Positions 1-7,557 of a stretch of DNA of 18,404 bases are shown one piece after another. The notes under the pieces were generated by a model. It had not been told where the DNA came from. It was given only the letters and a program-made list of their open reading frames with translations, and made no database searches. Source of the DNA: Candidatus Binatia bacterium (GTDB taxonomy: Bacteria; Desulfobacterota_B; Binatia; UBA9968; JAJDTQ01). Location of the stretch: assembly GCA_022827045.1 (NCBI GenBank), contig JAJDTQ010000164.1, forward strand, positions 1 to 18,404, in the 5' to 3' direction. The position numbers and the translations under genes were made by a program. Position 1 is the stretch's first letter, and every line of letters begins with the position of its first letter.

Positions 1-106
1 CGTTGCTCTTCCTCGCGTGGTACCCGCCACTGCTCGTCATCGCGCCTTGCCGACGACAAAAAATCCTGCGCAACTTATGCCAGGAATTTACGGGACGCGA
101 CACTAG
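1..106. repeat. Right part of a dispersed palindromic intergenic repeat (truncated by window edge)
   Basis: Positions 1-17 match the loop of the complete repeat near the right edge (17813-17829). Positions 49-106 match its right arm (17834-17891) at about 47 of 58 bases with no gap. Both copies end in CACTAG. This copy has 27 extra bases (18-44) in the loop, bounded by TCGCG at 13-17 and 40-44. The left arm, if it exists, lies outside the window. The element sits directly upstream of the solute-binding protein gene. I know of no named family that matches; it looks like a non-autonomous MITE or REP-like element. Confidence 0.8.
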
Positions 107-117
107 CGTCGCGGCCG

Positions 118-123
118 TATTAT
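118..123 (+). promoter_or_regulatory. Possible -10 element for the solute-binding protein gene
   Basis: TATTAT matches the sigma70 -10 consensus at five of six bases. It would give a leader of about 31 nt before the ATG at 161. No good -35 is seen at 16-18 bp; that position falls in the end of the palindromic repeat. Weak call made on position and base composition only. Confidence 0.25.
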
Positions 124-160
124 CACGCCGTTGAGCCCAATCCGAGAGGAGGAGATCACG

Positions 161-1771
161 ATGACAGCCAGCACCCTGAAAGGTATCGTGCGCGGTTCGT
201 TGGTGGGCGTGGCGTTTTTGTTGGCCGGTTGGGTCGCTCTCGCCGTCGGCCCGCCGGGGCTCTCCACGGCCGAGGCCGCGGACAAGCCTCGCATGGGGGG
301 AACGCTGAAGCTCGGCAACGCCAAGGGCATCGGCACGCCGATTCCCTTCGTGGCATTCACCTCCATCCCCGAGTACATCAAGAACAACATGTACGAGCCC
401 CTGGTCATGTACGACCAGAAGGGCGACATCCACCCGTGGCTGGCGGAAAGCTGGTCGCCCAACGCCGATTCCAGCGAGTGGACGTTCAAGGTCCGCAAGG
501 GCGTCAAGTTCCACAACGGCAAGGAGCTGACCGCCGAGGACGTGGTCTGGTCCGTCAACCACATCAGGGACCCGGCCAACGGCGCGGCGGGGCAGGGCCA
601 GTTGGCCGATAACGTGGCATCGGCCACGGCCGTGGACAAGTACACCGTGAGGTTCAAGGCACCCGGGCCACGCGGCCTCTTGCCCGAGATTCTCGCCAAC
701 ACGTCGACCCTTCACATTGCCCCGGCCGGGTCTCTGGCCAAGGGCCAGCAGAAGATGAAGGGCGGCGCGCCGCCGTCGGGCACGGGCCCGTTCAAGTTCA
801 AGTCCTGGACCCCCGGGCAGGAGCTGCACGTGGTGCGTCATGACGACTACTGGGGCGGGGCTGCGTACCTCGACGGCGTCCGCTTCATCGTGATCCGCCA
901 AAAGGCGGCCCGGGCCGCCGCGGTCCAGGCGGGGGACGTGCACCTGACGGAGCGCCTGGGACCGACCTTCGTGCAGCGCATCGACAGCAAGCGCATCAAG
1001 GGGCTGCAGTACATGCCCATCGGCGCCGCCGGCCTCAGGCTCCTTGTCTTCAACACCCAGTCGGCGCCGGTTTCCGATCCGCGCGTGCGCCAGGCCATCG
1101 CGCTCTCGCTGGACAAGGGCGCGATCCTCGACGAGGCCACCTTCGGGCTCGGCGTCCCGGTGGAGACCTGGGGCGTCCCGGACACCGACTGGGAGACGTC
1201 CCTCGGTTTCAAGTGGAAGCGGAACGTGGCCGAGGCCAAGCGCCTGCTCAAGGAAGCCGGTTACAAGGGCCAGCCCATCACCCTGGGAGCCACCCGCGGC
1301 CAGGGCGACCCCTGGACCGAGCCCATCATGCGGCAGGCGGCCGAGGCGGGTATCAAGTTCTCGCTGCAGAACCTGGGCGGAGCCGAGCTCATCAAGAAGA
1401 CCATCGCGGGTGAGCTTCACGTCTCCGTCTACGGTGGAGGCGGGACCGGTGAGCCGTTCGTGGCCAACATCCAGCACCTCGGCTGCGCCGAGGGCAAGCA
1501 CGGTGTCAGCAACGTCACCCGCTACTGCACTCCCGAGCTGGAAAAGCTCGTGACGCAGTACCTGGAAGAGCCGGACAGGGCCAAGCGGCTCGCCATCTGG
1601 AAGAACTTCGCCCAGACATACTTTGTCGACGACGTGGTCCACTACATCATCGGCTGGTCCAACATCCGGAACTACGTGTGGCGCGACGAGGTCAAGAACT
1701 GGGAGCGGGGTCCCACGCAGGAATACTGGCACGCCAAGGGAGGGCTTTGGCGGACCTGGCTGGAGCCGTAA
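161..1771 (+). CDS. ABC transporter substrate-binding protein, family 5 (oligopeptide/nickel type)
   Basis: This 536-residue extracytoplasmic solute-binding protein of the SBP_bac_5 (DppA/OppA/NikA) family would capture a peptide-like or other small ligand outside the inner membrane. The ATG at 161 is preferred over an upstream TTG at 131 because GAGAGGAGGAG at 144-154 is a strong ribosome site and the protein then opens with a proper signal peptide: basic residues K7 and R11, a hydrophobic core at about 13-30, and an AEA-type cleavage site near residue 39. Family landmarks are MYEPLVMYD (77-85), the WTFKVRKGVKFHNG block with the following AEDVVWSV (107-132), TGPFKFKSW (208-216), DDYWGG (228-233) and DPRVRQAIALSLDKG (306-320). 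The length is usual for the family. No permease or ATPase gene is near, so its transporter must be encoded elsewhere. The ligand cannot be told from sequence alone. Confidence 0.93.
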   Translation: MTASTLKGIVRGSLVGVAFLLAGWVALAVGPPGLSTAEAADKPRMGGTLKLGNAKGIGTPIPFVAFTSIPEYIKNNMYEPLVMYDQKGDIHPWLAESWSPNADSSEWTFKVRKGVKFHNGKELTAEDVVWSVNHIRDPANGAAGQGQLADNVASATAVDKYTVRFKAPGPRGLLPEILANTSTLHIAPAGSLAKGQQKMKGGAPPSGTGPFKFKSWTPGQELHVVRHDDYWGGAAYLDGVRFIVIRQKAARAAAVQAGDVHLTERLGPTFVQRIDSKRIKGLQYMPIGAAGLRLLVFNTQSAPVSDPRVRQAIALSLDKGAILDEATFGLGVPVETWGVPDTDWETSLGFKWKRNVAEAKRLLKEAGYKGQPITLGATRGQGDPWTEPIMRQAAEAGIKFSLQNLGGAELIKKTIAGELHVSVYGGGGTGEPFVANIQHLGCAEGKHGVSNVTRYCTPELEKLVTQYLEEPDRAKRLAIWKNFAQTYFVDDVVHYIIGWSNIRNYVWRDEVKNWERGPTQEYWHAKGGLWRTWLEP

Positions 1772-1874
1772 GGCGCCGGTTTGACACGGCCTGGGGCCGG
1801 GAGTACACCGACAACAAGTTCTATTCGGACTCCGGGTAGGAACCGATCAGGCTCGACTGGAGGGCCGGAGTTTT

Positions 1875-3077
1875 ATGGCAACGCTAAAGATGAAGTACGG
1901 CGTCGTCTCCGCGGACGATCACATCCAGGAGGCGCCGGATGTCTGGACCAACAGGATGTCCAAGGCGAAGTTCGGCGACGACATTCCCCACATCGTGGAG
2001 CTGCCCGACGGCACCCAGACCTGGTCCCTGGGCGGCAACGCCAAGGGGTTCGGCGGGCTGGCCCGCGTTTCCGGCGTCAACCCCAACGTGAAGAGGTGGG
2101 AGGACGTACCTCGCTCCACGTACGAAGTTTCGGAGCGCCTGAAGGTCCTGGACCAGGAAGAGCTGGACGCCTCGGTGCTCTTTCCCAACATCATCGGCAT
2201 CACCAACCAGAACTTCCAGAAGGAGGGCAGCGAGGCCTTCCGGCTGGCCTGCATCCAGGCCTACAACGACTGGCTCATCGAAGAGTGGCAGGACATCACC
2301 CCCCGGTTCATCGCCCAGTGCGTCACCCCCATGTGGGACGTGGACCTGTGCGTGGCCGAGATCCATCGCGCGGTGAAACGCGGCCACAAGGCGCTGGTGT
2401 GGCACGGCGCCCCGCATATCCTGGGGCTCAAGCACTTCAACGATCCCTACTGGTACCCGGTCTACCAGGCGTGCTGCGACCTGGACGTGCCCGTCTGCCT
2501 GCACTCCACGGCACTGCCCGCCCTGCCCCCCTGGGAGTCCCTGGAGAAGAGCGCGCAGTTCGCACTGGGCGTCTCCATGACCTTCGTGAGTCACATGGAG
2601 ATCGTCTCAAACATCCTCTATTCGGACGTGTTCGAGAAATTCCCCAGGCTCAAGACCATCAGCGTGGAGAGCGGCGTGGGCTGGCTGCCCTATTTGCTGG
2701 AGGAGCTGGACCACGAGTTCGAGGAGCGCAAGGTTGCCGAGAACTCCTCTCTCACGCGCAAACCCAGCGACGTTTTCCAAACCAACATGTGGGCCACCTT
2801 CTGGCACGAGCGCCACGGCATCCGCAGCCGGGACGAGATCGGCGTGGACAAGATCATGTACTCGGTGGACTACCCGCACGGCACCACTACATGGCCGAAG
2901 TCGGTGTGGTGCCGGACCCATTCGCTGCAGGACGTCACGTCGGCGGACGAGCGCAAGAAGATCCTGATGGACAACGCCGTCGGGCTTTACAAGCTCGACG
3001 TGGACGAGTCCGAAATCCACCAGCCCCTTTACGAGCCGGGCCCCATCACCGTCGGGCCTCGGCCCGAGGCCGCGTAG
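1875..3077 (+). CDS. Amidohydrolase family protein (Amidohydro_2, ACMSD-like TIM barrel)
   Basis: This 400-residue metal-dependent hydrolase or decarboxylase is of the Amidohydro_2 type, presumably cytoplasmic as no signal peptide is seen. The N-terminal metal motif is SADDHIQE (12-19): D14 and H16 stand where many members have HxH. Further likely active-site positions are H210 in CLHST, the block SHMEIVSN (239-246), VESGVGWLPYLLEELDHEF (264-282) with E265 and H280, and D332 in SVDYPHG (330-336). The start is supported by GGAGGG at 1859-1864 and a second GGAG at 1867-1870. The gene lies 103 bp after the solute-binding protein on the same strand, so co-transcription is possible. It ends tail-to-tail with a VOC gene 20 bp away. 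Related proteins decarboxylate or hydrolyse small, often aromatic, carboxylates; the substrate here is unknown. Confidence 0.9.
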   Translation: MATLKMKYGVVSADDHIQEAPDVWTNRMSKAKFGDDIPHIVELPDGTQTWSLGGNAKGFGGLARVSGVNPNVKRWEDVPRSTYEVSERLKVLDQEELDASVLFPNIIGITNQNFQKEGSEAFRLACIQAYNDWLIEEWQDITPRFIAQCVTPMWDVDLCVAEIHRAVKRGHKALVWHGAPHILGLKHFNDPYWYPVYQACCDLDVPVCLHSTALPALPPWESLEKSAQFALGVSMTFVSHMEIVSNILYSDVFEKFPRLKTISVESGVGWLPYLLEELDHEFEERKVAENSSLTRKPSDVFQTNMWATFWHERHGIRSRDEIGVDKIMYSVDYPHGTTTWPKSVWCRTHSLQDVTSADERKKILMDNAVGLYKLDVDESEIHQPLYEPGPITVGPRPEAA

Positions 3078-3097
3078 CGCCGGACAACGAGAGCGGG

Positions 3098-3520
3098 CTA
3101 CTCCGCATACGCGGGGTCGCCGTAGGTCATCAGCTCTATCAGGTTGTCGTCGGGGTCACGGACATAAAGGCTCGTGCCGACGCCTTCGGAACCGGTGCGT
3201 GCCACGGGACCGGAGATGACGGCAATGCCCGCCTGCTCCAGGAAGTCCTGGGCTTCCTGCACGGTTCCTTCCCAGCGCAGGCAGAGGTCCGCGCTTCCGG
3301 TGGCGTAGTTGGGCGCGTGCGTGGGGCTCTCCGTGGTGTAGCGGTCCACCACGTACAGGTTCAGCTTCTGTGTCTCGCTGATGCGGATGATCGGCCGCTT
3401 GCCGCGCCCGCCGGGACGCTCCTGCCAGCCCGCGTCAAGGCCGAGCTTGCGGTAGAACGCGAAGGTCTCTTCCAGGTCCTTGACCACCAGGACCCAATGA
3501 TCGATGGCTGCGATGCCCAT
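3098..3520 (-). CDS. VOC / glyoxalase-fold family protein
   Basis: This is a 140-residue single-domain vicinal-oxygen-chelate protein with the beta-alpha-beta-beta-beta layout repeated twice: IDHWVLVVKDLEETFAFYRK at 6-25 opens the first half, and GSADLCLRWEG (75-85) through DNLIELMTYG (125-134) forms the second. Likely metal ligands are H8 and E129. The usual second histidine, at the start of the second half, is D78 here, so metal binding may be altered. The start has GAGGAC about 6 nt upstream on the minus strand. The family includes glyoxalase I, extradiol dioxygenases, fosfomycin-resistance enzymes and epimerases; this sequence does not clearly belong to any of them. It is divergent from the tctA-type gene across 109 bp and convergent with the amidohydrolase. 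Confidence 0.9.
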   Translation of the reverse strand: MGIAAIDHWVLVVKDLEETFAFYRKLGLDAGWQERPGGRGKRPIIRISETQKLNLYVVDRYTTESPTHAPNYATGSADLCLRWEGTVQEAQDFLEQAGIAVISGPVARTGSEGVGTSLYVRDPDDNLIELMTYGDPAYAE

Positions 3521-3547
3521 GTTCCGTCCTCATCTGGTAGGTTCCGA

Positions 3548-3572
3548 TATGATAGTACTTGCTACTTGCAAG
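3548..3572. promoter_or_regulatory. AT-rich divergent promoter/operator candidate between VOC and TctA genes
   Basis: In an otherwise GC-rich region, TATGAT (3548-3553) is a fair -10 hexamer on the plus strand and reads TATCAT... on the other strand just outside it. It is followed by a tandem 7-bp repeat TACTTGC (3556-3562 and 3563-3569), whose second copy overlaps the perfect palindrome CTTGCAAG (3565-3572). No convincing -35 was found in either direction. A regulator binding the repeat or palindrome to control both divergent genes is an inference. Confidence 0.3.
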
Positions 3573-3629
3573 ACTCCGTGACGCACGACACTAGGGAAAT
3601 CGCACCGGAATTTCAAGGGAAGGGAACCC

Positions 3630-5666
3630 ATGTGGGAAGCGGCTCTCACCGCGGTAGAGAACATCTTCGGCTGTCCGTGTGTCGCCGAGGTGATCCCGCG
3701 TAGCCTCGCCTTCCTGGTCCTGGGCGTCCTCATGGGGCTCTCCCTGGGCGCCATCCCCGGCCTCGGCGGCCTCGTGGGCCTCGCCATCCTGCTGCCGTTC
3801 ACCCTGGACCTCGACACCCTGAGCGCGTTCGCCGTGATGATCGGGCTCATCTCGGTGACCACCACGTCGGACACCATCCCGTCCGTGCTGTTCGGGGTGC
3901 CGGGCACCGCGGCGTCGCAGGCCACCATCCTGGACGGCCATCCCATGGCCAAGAAGGGCGAGGCGGGCCGGGCCTTCGGCGCCGCCTACATGGCGTCGAT
4001 GATGGGGGGTCTCTTCGGCGCGCTGATCCTCGCCGTCTCCATCCCCGTTCTCCGTCCCATCGTGCTCGCGTTCAGTGCTCCGGAGTTCTTCATGATGGGC
4101 ATGCTGGGCATCTCCATGGTGGCGGTTCTGAGCGGCGGTGCGCCCCTCAAGGGGCTGGTGGTGGGCGCCCTCGGGCTCATGGTCGGCATGGTGGGCATGG
4201 ATTACCAGGTGGGGGAGATGCGCTGGACCTTCGGCCAGCTCTACCTCTGGGAGGGGGTCCCGCTGGTGCCCGTGGCGCTGGGGATCTTCGCCATTCCGGA
4301 GATGGTGGACCTCGTGATCCGCGGCACCCGCATCGCCGACGTGCCCAGGGACGCGTTGAGGGGCGTGACGGTGGGCATCCGGGACGCCTTCCGCCACTGG
4401 TTCCTGGTGCTGCGCTCCAGCGCCGTGGGCGTGTGGGTGGGCGCCACGCCGGGTTTGGGCGGCGCCGTGGTGGACTGGTTCGCCTACGGGCACGCGGTGC
4501 AGACCGAGCGCGGCGCCCGGGACTCCTTCGGCACGGGTGACGTGCGCGGCGTCATCGCGCCGGAGAGCGCCAACAACGCCAAGGAAGGCGGCTCGCTGAT
4601 TCCGACGCTGGCCTTCGGCGTTCCCGGCAGCGCCGCCATGGCCATCCTGCTCGGGGTGTTCCTGATCCAGGGCATCAGCCCGGGCCCGGACATGCTCACC
4701 AAGCACCTGGACGTCACCTATACCATGGTCTGGAGCATCGCCATCGCCAACATCTTCGGCACCGGCCTGTGCCTGCTCCTCACCAACTACCTGGCCCGGC
4801 TCGCCAACGTCCGGGTCCACCTGCTGGCGCCGCTGGTGATCGTGGTGGTGTTCCTGGCGGCGTTCCAGGCCAAGCGTCACTTCGGCGATCTGATTCTGCT
4901 CTTGTCGTTCGGCTTTCTCGGATGGCTCATGAAGCGTTTCGGCTGGCCCAGGCCGCCGCTCATCCTGGGGCTGGTGCTGAGCAGCGTGCTGGAGAACTAT
5001 TTCTTCATCGCCGCCAGCCACTACGGGGTGAGCTGGCTCTGGCGCCCCATCGTGCTCGTCATCGGCGCGCTCATCGTCACCAGCCTGGTCTACGGCCAAA
5101 GGTGGACCCGGACGGGCATGCCCGCGGACGAGCCGGCCCCCACGGCCGCGCGGTGGCGGTTCCGGTTCCACCTCAGCGTCCCGGCGGTTTTCAGCCTGGC
5201 CATCCTGGTGTTGGTGCTCAGCGGAGTCGTGACCGCCCGCGGGTGGCCGGACCAGGCCCGGCTTTTCCCCCTTGTGGTAGGGTTGTCGGCGGCTGGCATG
5301 TGCGCGGCGCAACTGTTCCTCGACCTGTTCCGGGTCTCCGAAGGAGGATCGGCCCGGATCATGGACCTGGAAGCGGAGCGCGGCGTTCCGGGGCAACTCA
5401 TCGCGCGCCGGGCCGCGGACATCTTCGGCTGGATACTGGGGCTACTGGCGTCCATCTGGGTGATCGGTTTCCTGCTGAGCGTGCCGCTCTTCATGTGGCT
5501 CTACCTGGCGCTCCGGGCCCGCGCAGGTTGGCGCCTTTCTCTCGGTTATACCGCGCTCGCCCTGGCCGTGCTTCTGGGCGTGTTCCACTACACGCTCCAC
5601 ATCCCCTGGCCGCAGGGCGTTGTGGCAGGCCCGCAAGAAGTCCTGCTGCAATGGTTGGGAGGGTAG
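3630..5666 (+). CDS. tctA: Tripartite tricarboxylate transporter TctA subunit with fused TctB-like C-terminal domain
   Basis: This 678-residue inner-membrane carrier is of the tripartite tricarboxylate transporter family, which uses an ion gradient to import citrate or other carboxylates delivered by a TctC-type binding protein. Residues 1 to about 490 are TctA: the two inverted halves show the signature pairs GAIPGLGG (40-47) with FGVPGTAASQ (88-97), and GATPGLGG (271-278) with FGVPGSAAM (329-337). Many hydrophobic helices follow. After a polar linker (about 491-512) come four more hydrophobic stretches (about 515-532, 545-565, 598-627, 637-655), with ARLFPLVVGL (543-552) resembling the TctB small membrane subunit. 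TctA alone is about 500 residues, so this is a TctA-TctB fusion. The start follows AAGGGAAGGGAA. No TctC gene is in the window. The gene is divergent from the VOC gene and ends 8 bp from a convergent hydrolase. Confidence 0.92.
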   Translation: MWEAALTAVENIFGCPCVAEVIPRSLAFLVLGVLMGLSLGAIPGLGGLVGLAILLPFTLDLDTLSAFAVMIGLISVTTTSDTIPSVLFGVPGTAASQATILDGHPMAKKGEAGRAFGAAYMASMMGGLFGALILAVSIPVLRPIVLAFSAPEFFMMGMLGISMVAVLSGGAPLKGLVVGALGLMVGMVGMDYQVGEMRWTFGQLYLWEGVPLVPVALGIFAIPEMVDLVIRGTRIADVPRDALRGVTVGIRDAFRHWFLVLRSSAVGVWVGATPGLGGAVVDWFAYGHAVQTERGARDSFGTGDVRGVIAPESANNAKEGGSLIPTLAFGVPGSAAMAILLGVFLIQGISPGPDMLTKHLDVTYTMVWSIAIANIFGTGLCLLLTNYLARLANVRVHLLAPLVIVVVFLAAFQAKRHFGDLILLLSFGFLGWLMKRFGWPRPPLILGLVLSSVLENYFFIAASHYGVSWLWRPIVLVIGALIVTSLVYGQRWTRTGMPADEPAPTAARWRFRFHLSVPAVFSLAILVLVLSGVVTARGWPDQARLFPLVVGLSAAGMCAAQLFLDLFRVSEGGSARIMDLEAERGVPGQLIARRAADIFGWILGLLASIWVIGFLLSVPLFMWLYLALRARAGWRLSLGYTALALAVLLGVFHYTLHIPWPQGVVAGPQEVLLQWLGG

Positions 5667-5674
5667 CCCCCGGC

Positions 5675-6559
5675 TCACCGCCCCTGGCTGGCGATGAAAC
5701 CTCGCAGCACCTCGTTGAACTCCTTGGGGTGCTCGCGGAAGGAGAAGTGGCCGGCCTCGTTGATGATGTGCATCCGCGAGCGGCGCTCGCGCATGCACAG
5801 GAGCTCGAACAGCCGCATTCCCTGTGACAGCGTGGCGGTGGGATCGTTGTAGCCCCATACGAGCAGAGTGGGCTTCCCCATGCCCCGCTCACGGATCCAG
5901 CCAAGGGTCTCCCCCTTCTCGATCGAGTGCCGGGTCAGGAACAGGCTCTTTCGCAGGCCTTGGGTGATCATCTTCTCCACGCTCTCCTGGTACTTCGGCA
6001 ACCGCGCCATCTCGGTCACCACGTCGAGCCAATCGTCGGTGACGTGGGCGCCGCTGTAGGAGTAGCGCTCCAGCACCCAGCGCTGGCTTTCCCGCGAGAG
6101 CCGCGGCTCGGGAGTGTCGGCGAAGACGATGTGGTTGCGCCCGAAGCCGGGAGCCAGCGTGTTGGTGTCCACCGGGATGCAAGACCTCACCAGGTCCGGC
6201 CGTTCCAGGGTCATGCGCGCCGCCACGTAGGCGCCGCGGGAGTGGCCGACGACATGCACGCCGCCTAACCCGAGGGCTTCGACGAAACCGATGGCGTGAC
6301 GGGTGGTGGCGGCCATGGTGTAGTCGGCATCCGTGGGCGGGTTGTCCGTCAGCCCCTGTCCGAGTTTGTCCAGGGCGTAGACGTGGAACCACTGGGCCAA
6401 GGCGTCGAAGTTGAGCGCCCAGTCCACGCTGCAGTCGGCCGCGTCATTGGAACCGAAGACGCCGCCATGGATCAACACCACGTTTTCGCCGGTTCCCTTC
6501 TCGAAGTAGCGCGTACGGATGCCGTCTACATCCATGAACTTTTCATCTGCGGTCTGCAT
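5675..6559 (-). CDS. Alpha/beta hydrolase (MhpC/BphD-like C-C hydrolase or esterase type)
   Basis: This 294-residue cytoplasmic alpha/beta hydrolase is complete at both ends. The catalytic triad is visible: nucleophile S107 in GHSRG (105-109), D239 in WGYNDP (235-240) and H271 in NEAGHF (267-272). The oxyanion-hole HGG motif is at 31-33. The start chosen (MQTADEK) has GGAGGAGGG about 7 nt upstream. A longer open frame upstream has no supporting ribosome site and overlaps the neighbouring methyltransferase gene, so it was not used. Family members hydrolyse C-C bonds of meta-cleavage products, esters or epoxides, and sequence alone does not choose between these. The gene is divergent from the methyltransferase across 94 bp and convergent with the TctA gene, so it is probably a single-gene unit. 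Confidence 0.92.
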   Translation of the reverse strand: MQTADEKFMDVDGIRTRYFEKGTGENVVLIHGGVFGSNDAADCSVDWALNFDALAQWFHVYALDKLGQGLTDNPPTDADYTMAATTRHAIGFVEALGLGGVHVVGHSRGAYVAARMTLERPDLVRSCIPVDTNTLAPGFGRNHIVFADTPEPRLSRESQRWVLERYSYSGAHVTDDWLDVVTEMARLPKYQESVEKMITQGLRKSLFLTRHSIEKGETLGWIRERGMGKPTLLVWGYNDPTATLSQGMRLFELLCMRERRSRMHIINEAGHFSFREHPKEFNEVLRGFIASQGR

Positions 6560-6653
6560 TGGGTTCCCTCCTCCAGGTGACGAAAAGAGCGCCGCCCTCG
6601 ATGGCAAAACACGTGGTTCTTCGCTAACAAAGCTGAACAGTGAGTCTAGGCCC

Positions 6654-7508
6654 ATGAGAATCGTCGACGCAAGGAGAACGTCCGTCTTCGCCGCGATCCT
6701 GCGCGCTTCGCACCAGGTCCTCGACCATGAGCCGAGGATCTTCGACGATCCGCTGGCTGTCGGCCTTGTCGACGGCTCCACCGAGGAAGAGATTCGCCGG
6801 GACCGGCGCCTGCTGGCAGACCCCATGTTCCGCGCCGCCCGCTGCCTCATCACCTACCGCAGCCGTTACGTGGAGGAGCAGCTTCGGGAGGCGGTGGCCC
6901 GGGGTGTCGGGCAATACGTGCTGGTCGGCGCCGGTTTCGACACCTTCGCGTACCGCCAACCCGAGTGGGCGCGGGGCCTGCGCGTCATCGAGGTGGATCA
7001 TCCCGACTCCCAGGCGGTCAAGCACGACCTGCTCCGGCAGCACAACATCGAGGTTCCGGACAACGTCGCCTATTGCCCGGCGGATCTGGAAGTGGACGGG
7101 CTCGAAGCCGGGCTCGCGGCCGGGCCCTTCGACCCACGGACACCGGCGTTCTTCTCGTGGCTTGGGGTGACCGTCTACCTGCGCCGCGACGCCGTGGACA
7201 TGACCCTCCGCTACATCGCCACGCTCCCGTCCCCCAGCACCATCGCATTCACGTTCAACTTGCCGCGGCAGTCCCTCCAGGGCATCGACCGCGACTTCCA
7301 CGACTTCGGCCGCCGGGTGGGCGCCCAGCGGGGAGAGCCTTGCATAACGTTTCATGAAGCCGCCCCGCTGCGCCGGTGGCTGGAGTCCCACGGCTTCAGT
7401 GAGGTCTACCACCTGGAGCCCGAGGTCGCGGACCAGCGCTACTGCGCGGGCCGCACGGACGGCCTGCGGGTGCCGCGGATGCAACAGCTCATGGTGGCCA
7501 CTGTCTGA
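6654..7508 (+). CDS. Class I SAM-dependent methyltransferase, LCM/PPM1 (YktD-like) family
   Basis: This 284-residue predicted S-adenosylmethionine methyltransferase is of the leucine carboxyl methyltransferase type, which in bacteria usually methylates small molecules or carboxylates. Seen motifs are RASHQVLD (17-24) and DDPLA (31-35), both typical N-terminal elements, then the SAM loop VLVGAGFDTFAYR (89-101), the acidic ribose-binding strand VIEVDHP (111-117), and WLGVTVYL (169-176), the counterpart of the family's WEGllmYL. The ATG at 6654 gives the normal family length but has only a weak AGG 5 nt upstream. An upstream in-frame start at 6519 would overlap the divergent hydrolase gene. The ThDP enzyme follows 49 bp later on the same strand, suggesting an operon. 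The methyl acceptor is unknown. Confidence 0.9.
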   Translation: MRIVDARRTSVFAAILRASHQVLDHEPRIFDDPLAVGLVDGSTEEEIRRDRRLLADPMFRAARCLITYRSRYVEEQLREAVARGVGQYVLVGAGFDTFAYRQPEWARGLRVIEVDHPDSQAVKHDLLRQHNIEVPDNVAYCPADLEVDGLEAGLAAGPFDPRTPAFFSWLGVTVYLRRDAVDMTLRYIATLPSPSTIAFTFNLPRQSLQGIDRDFHDFGRRVGAQRGEPCITFHEAAPLRRWLESHGFSEVYHLEPEVADQRYCAGRTDGLRVPRMQQLMVATV

Positions 7509-7557
7509 TAAGGCGCGTCATGTCGCGGCGACGGCGGGGGAAAGTCATCGGAGTTCG

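Noticed and set aside
1771..1839. Short protein-like stretch (FDTAWGREYTDNKFYSDSG, then a stop) between the solute-binding protein and amidohydrolase genes
   Set aside because: It has a natural-looking composition and could be a gene remnant, but it has no start codon, is only about 20 codons long, and I cannot match it to a family.
1781..3703. 640-codon plus-strand frame overlapping the amidohydrolase and VOC genes
   Set aside because: Runs across two real genes in another frame and has no motifs of its own.
3591..5396. 601-codon open frame antisense to the TctA gene
   Set aside because: Rich in R, H, E, Q, P and A with no domain-like pattern, and exactly overlaps a gene with clear family motifs. 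It is a product of third-position GC bias.
6519..6653. Upstream in-frame extension of the methyltransferase from 6519
   Set aside because: It would overlap the divergent hydrolase start and its ribosome site, adds a non-homologous-looking N-terminus, and makes the protein longer than its family.
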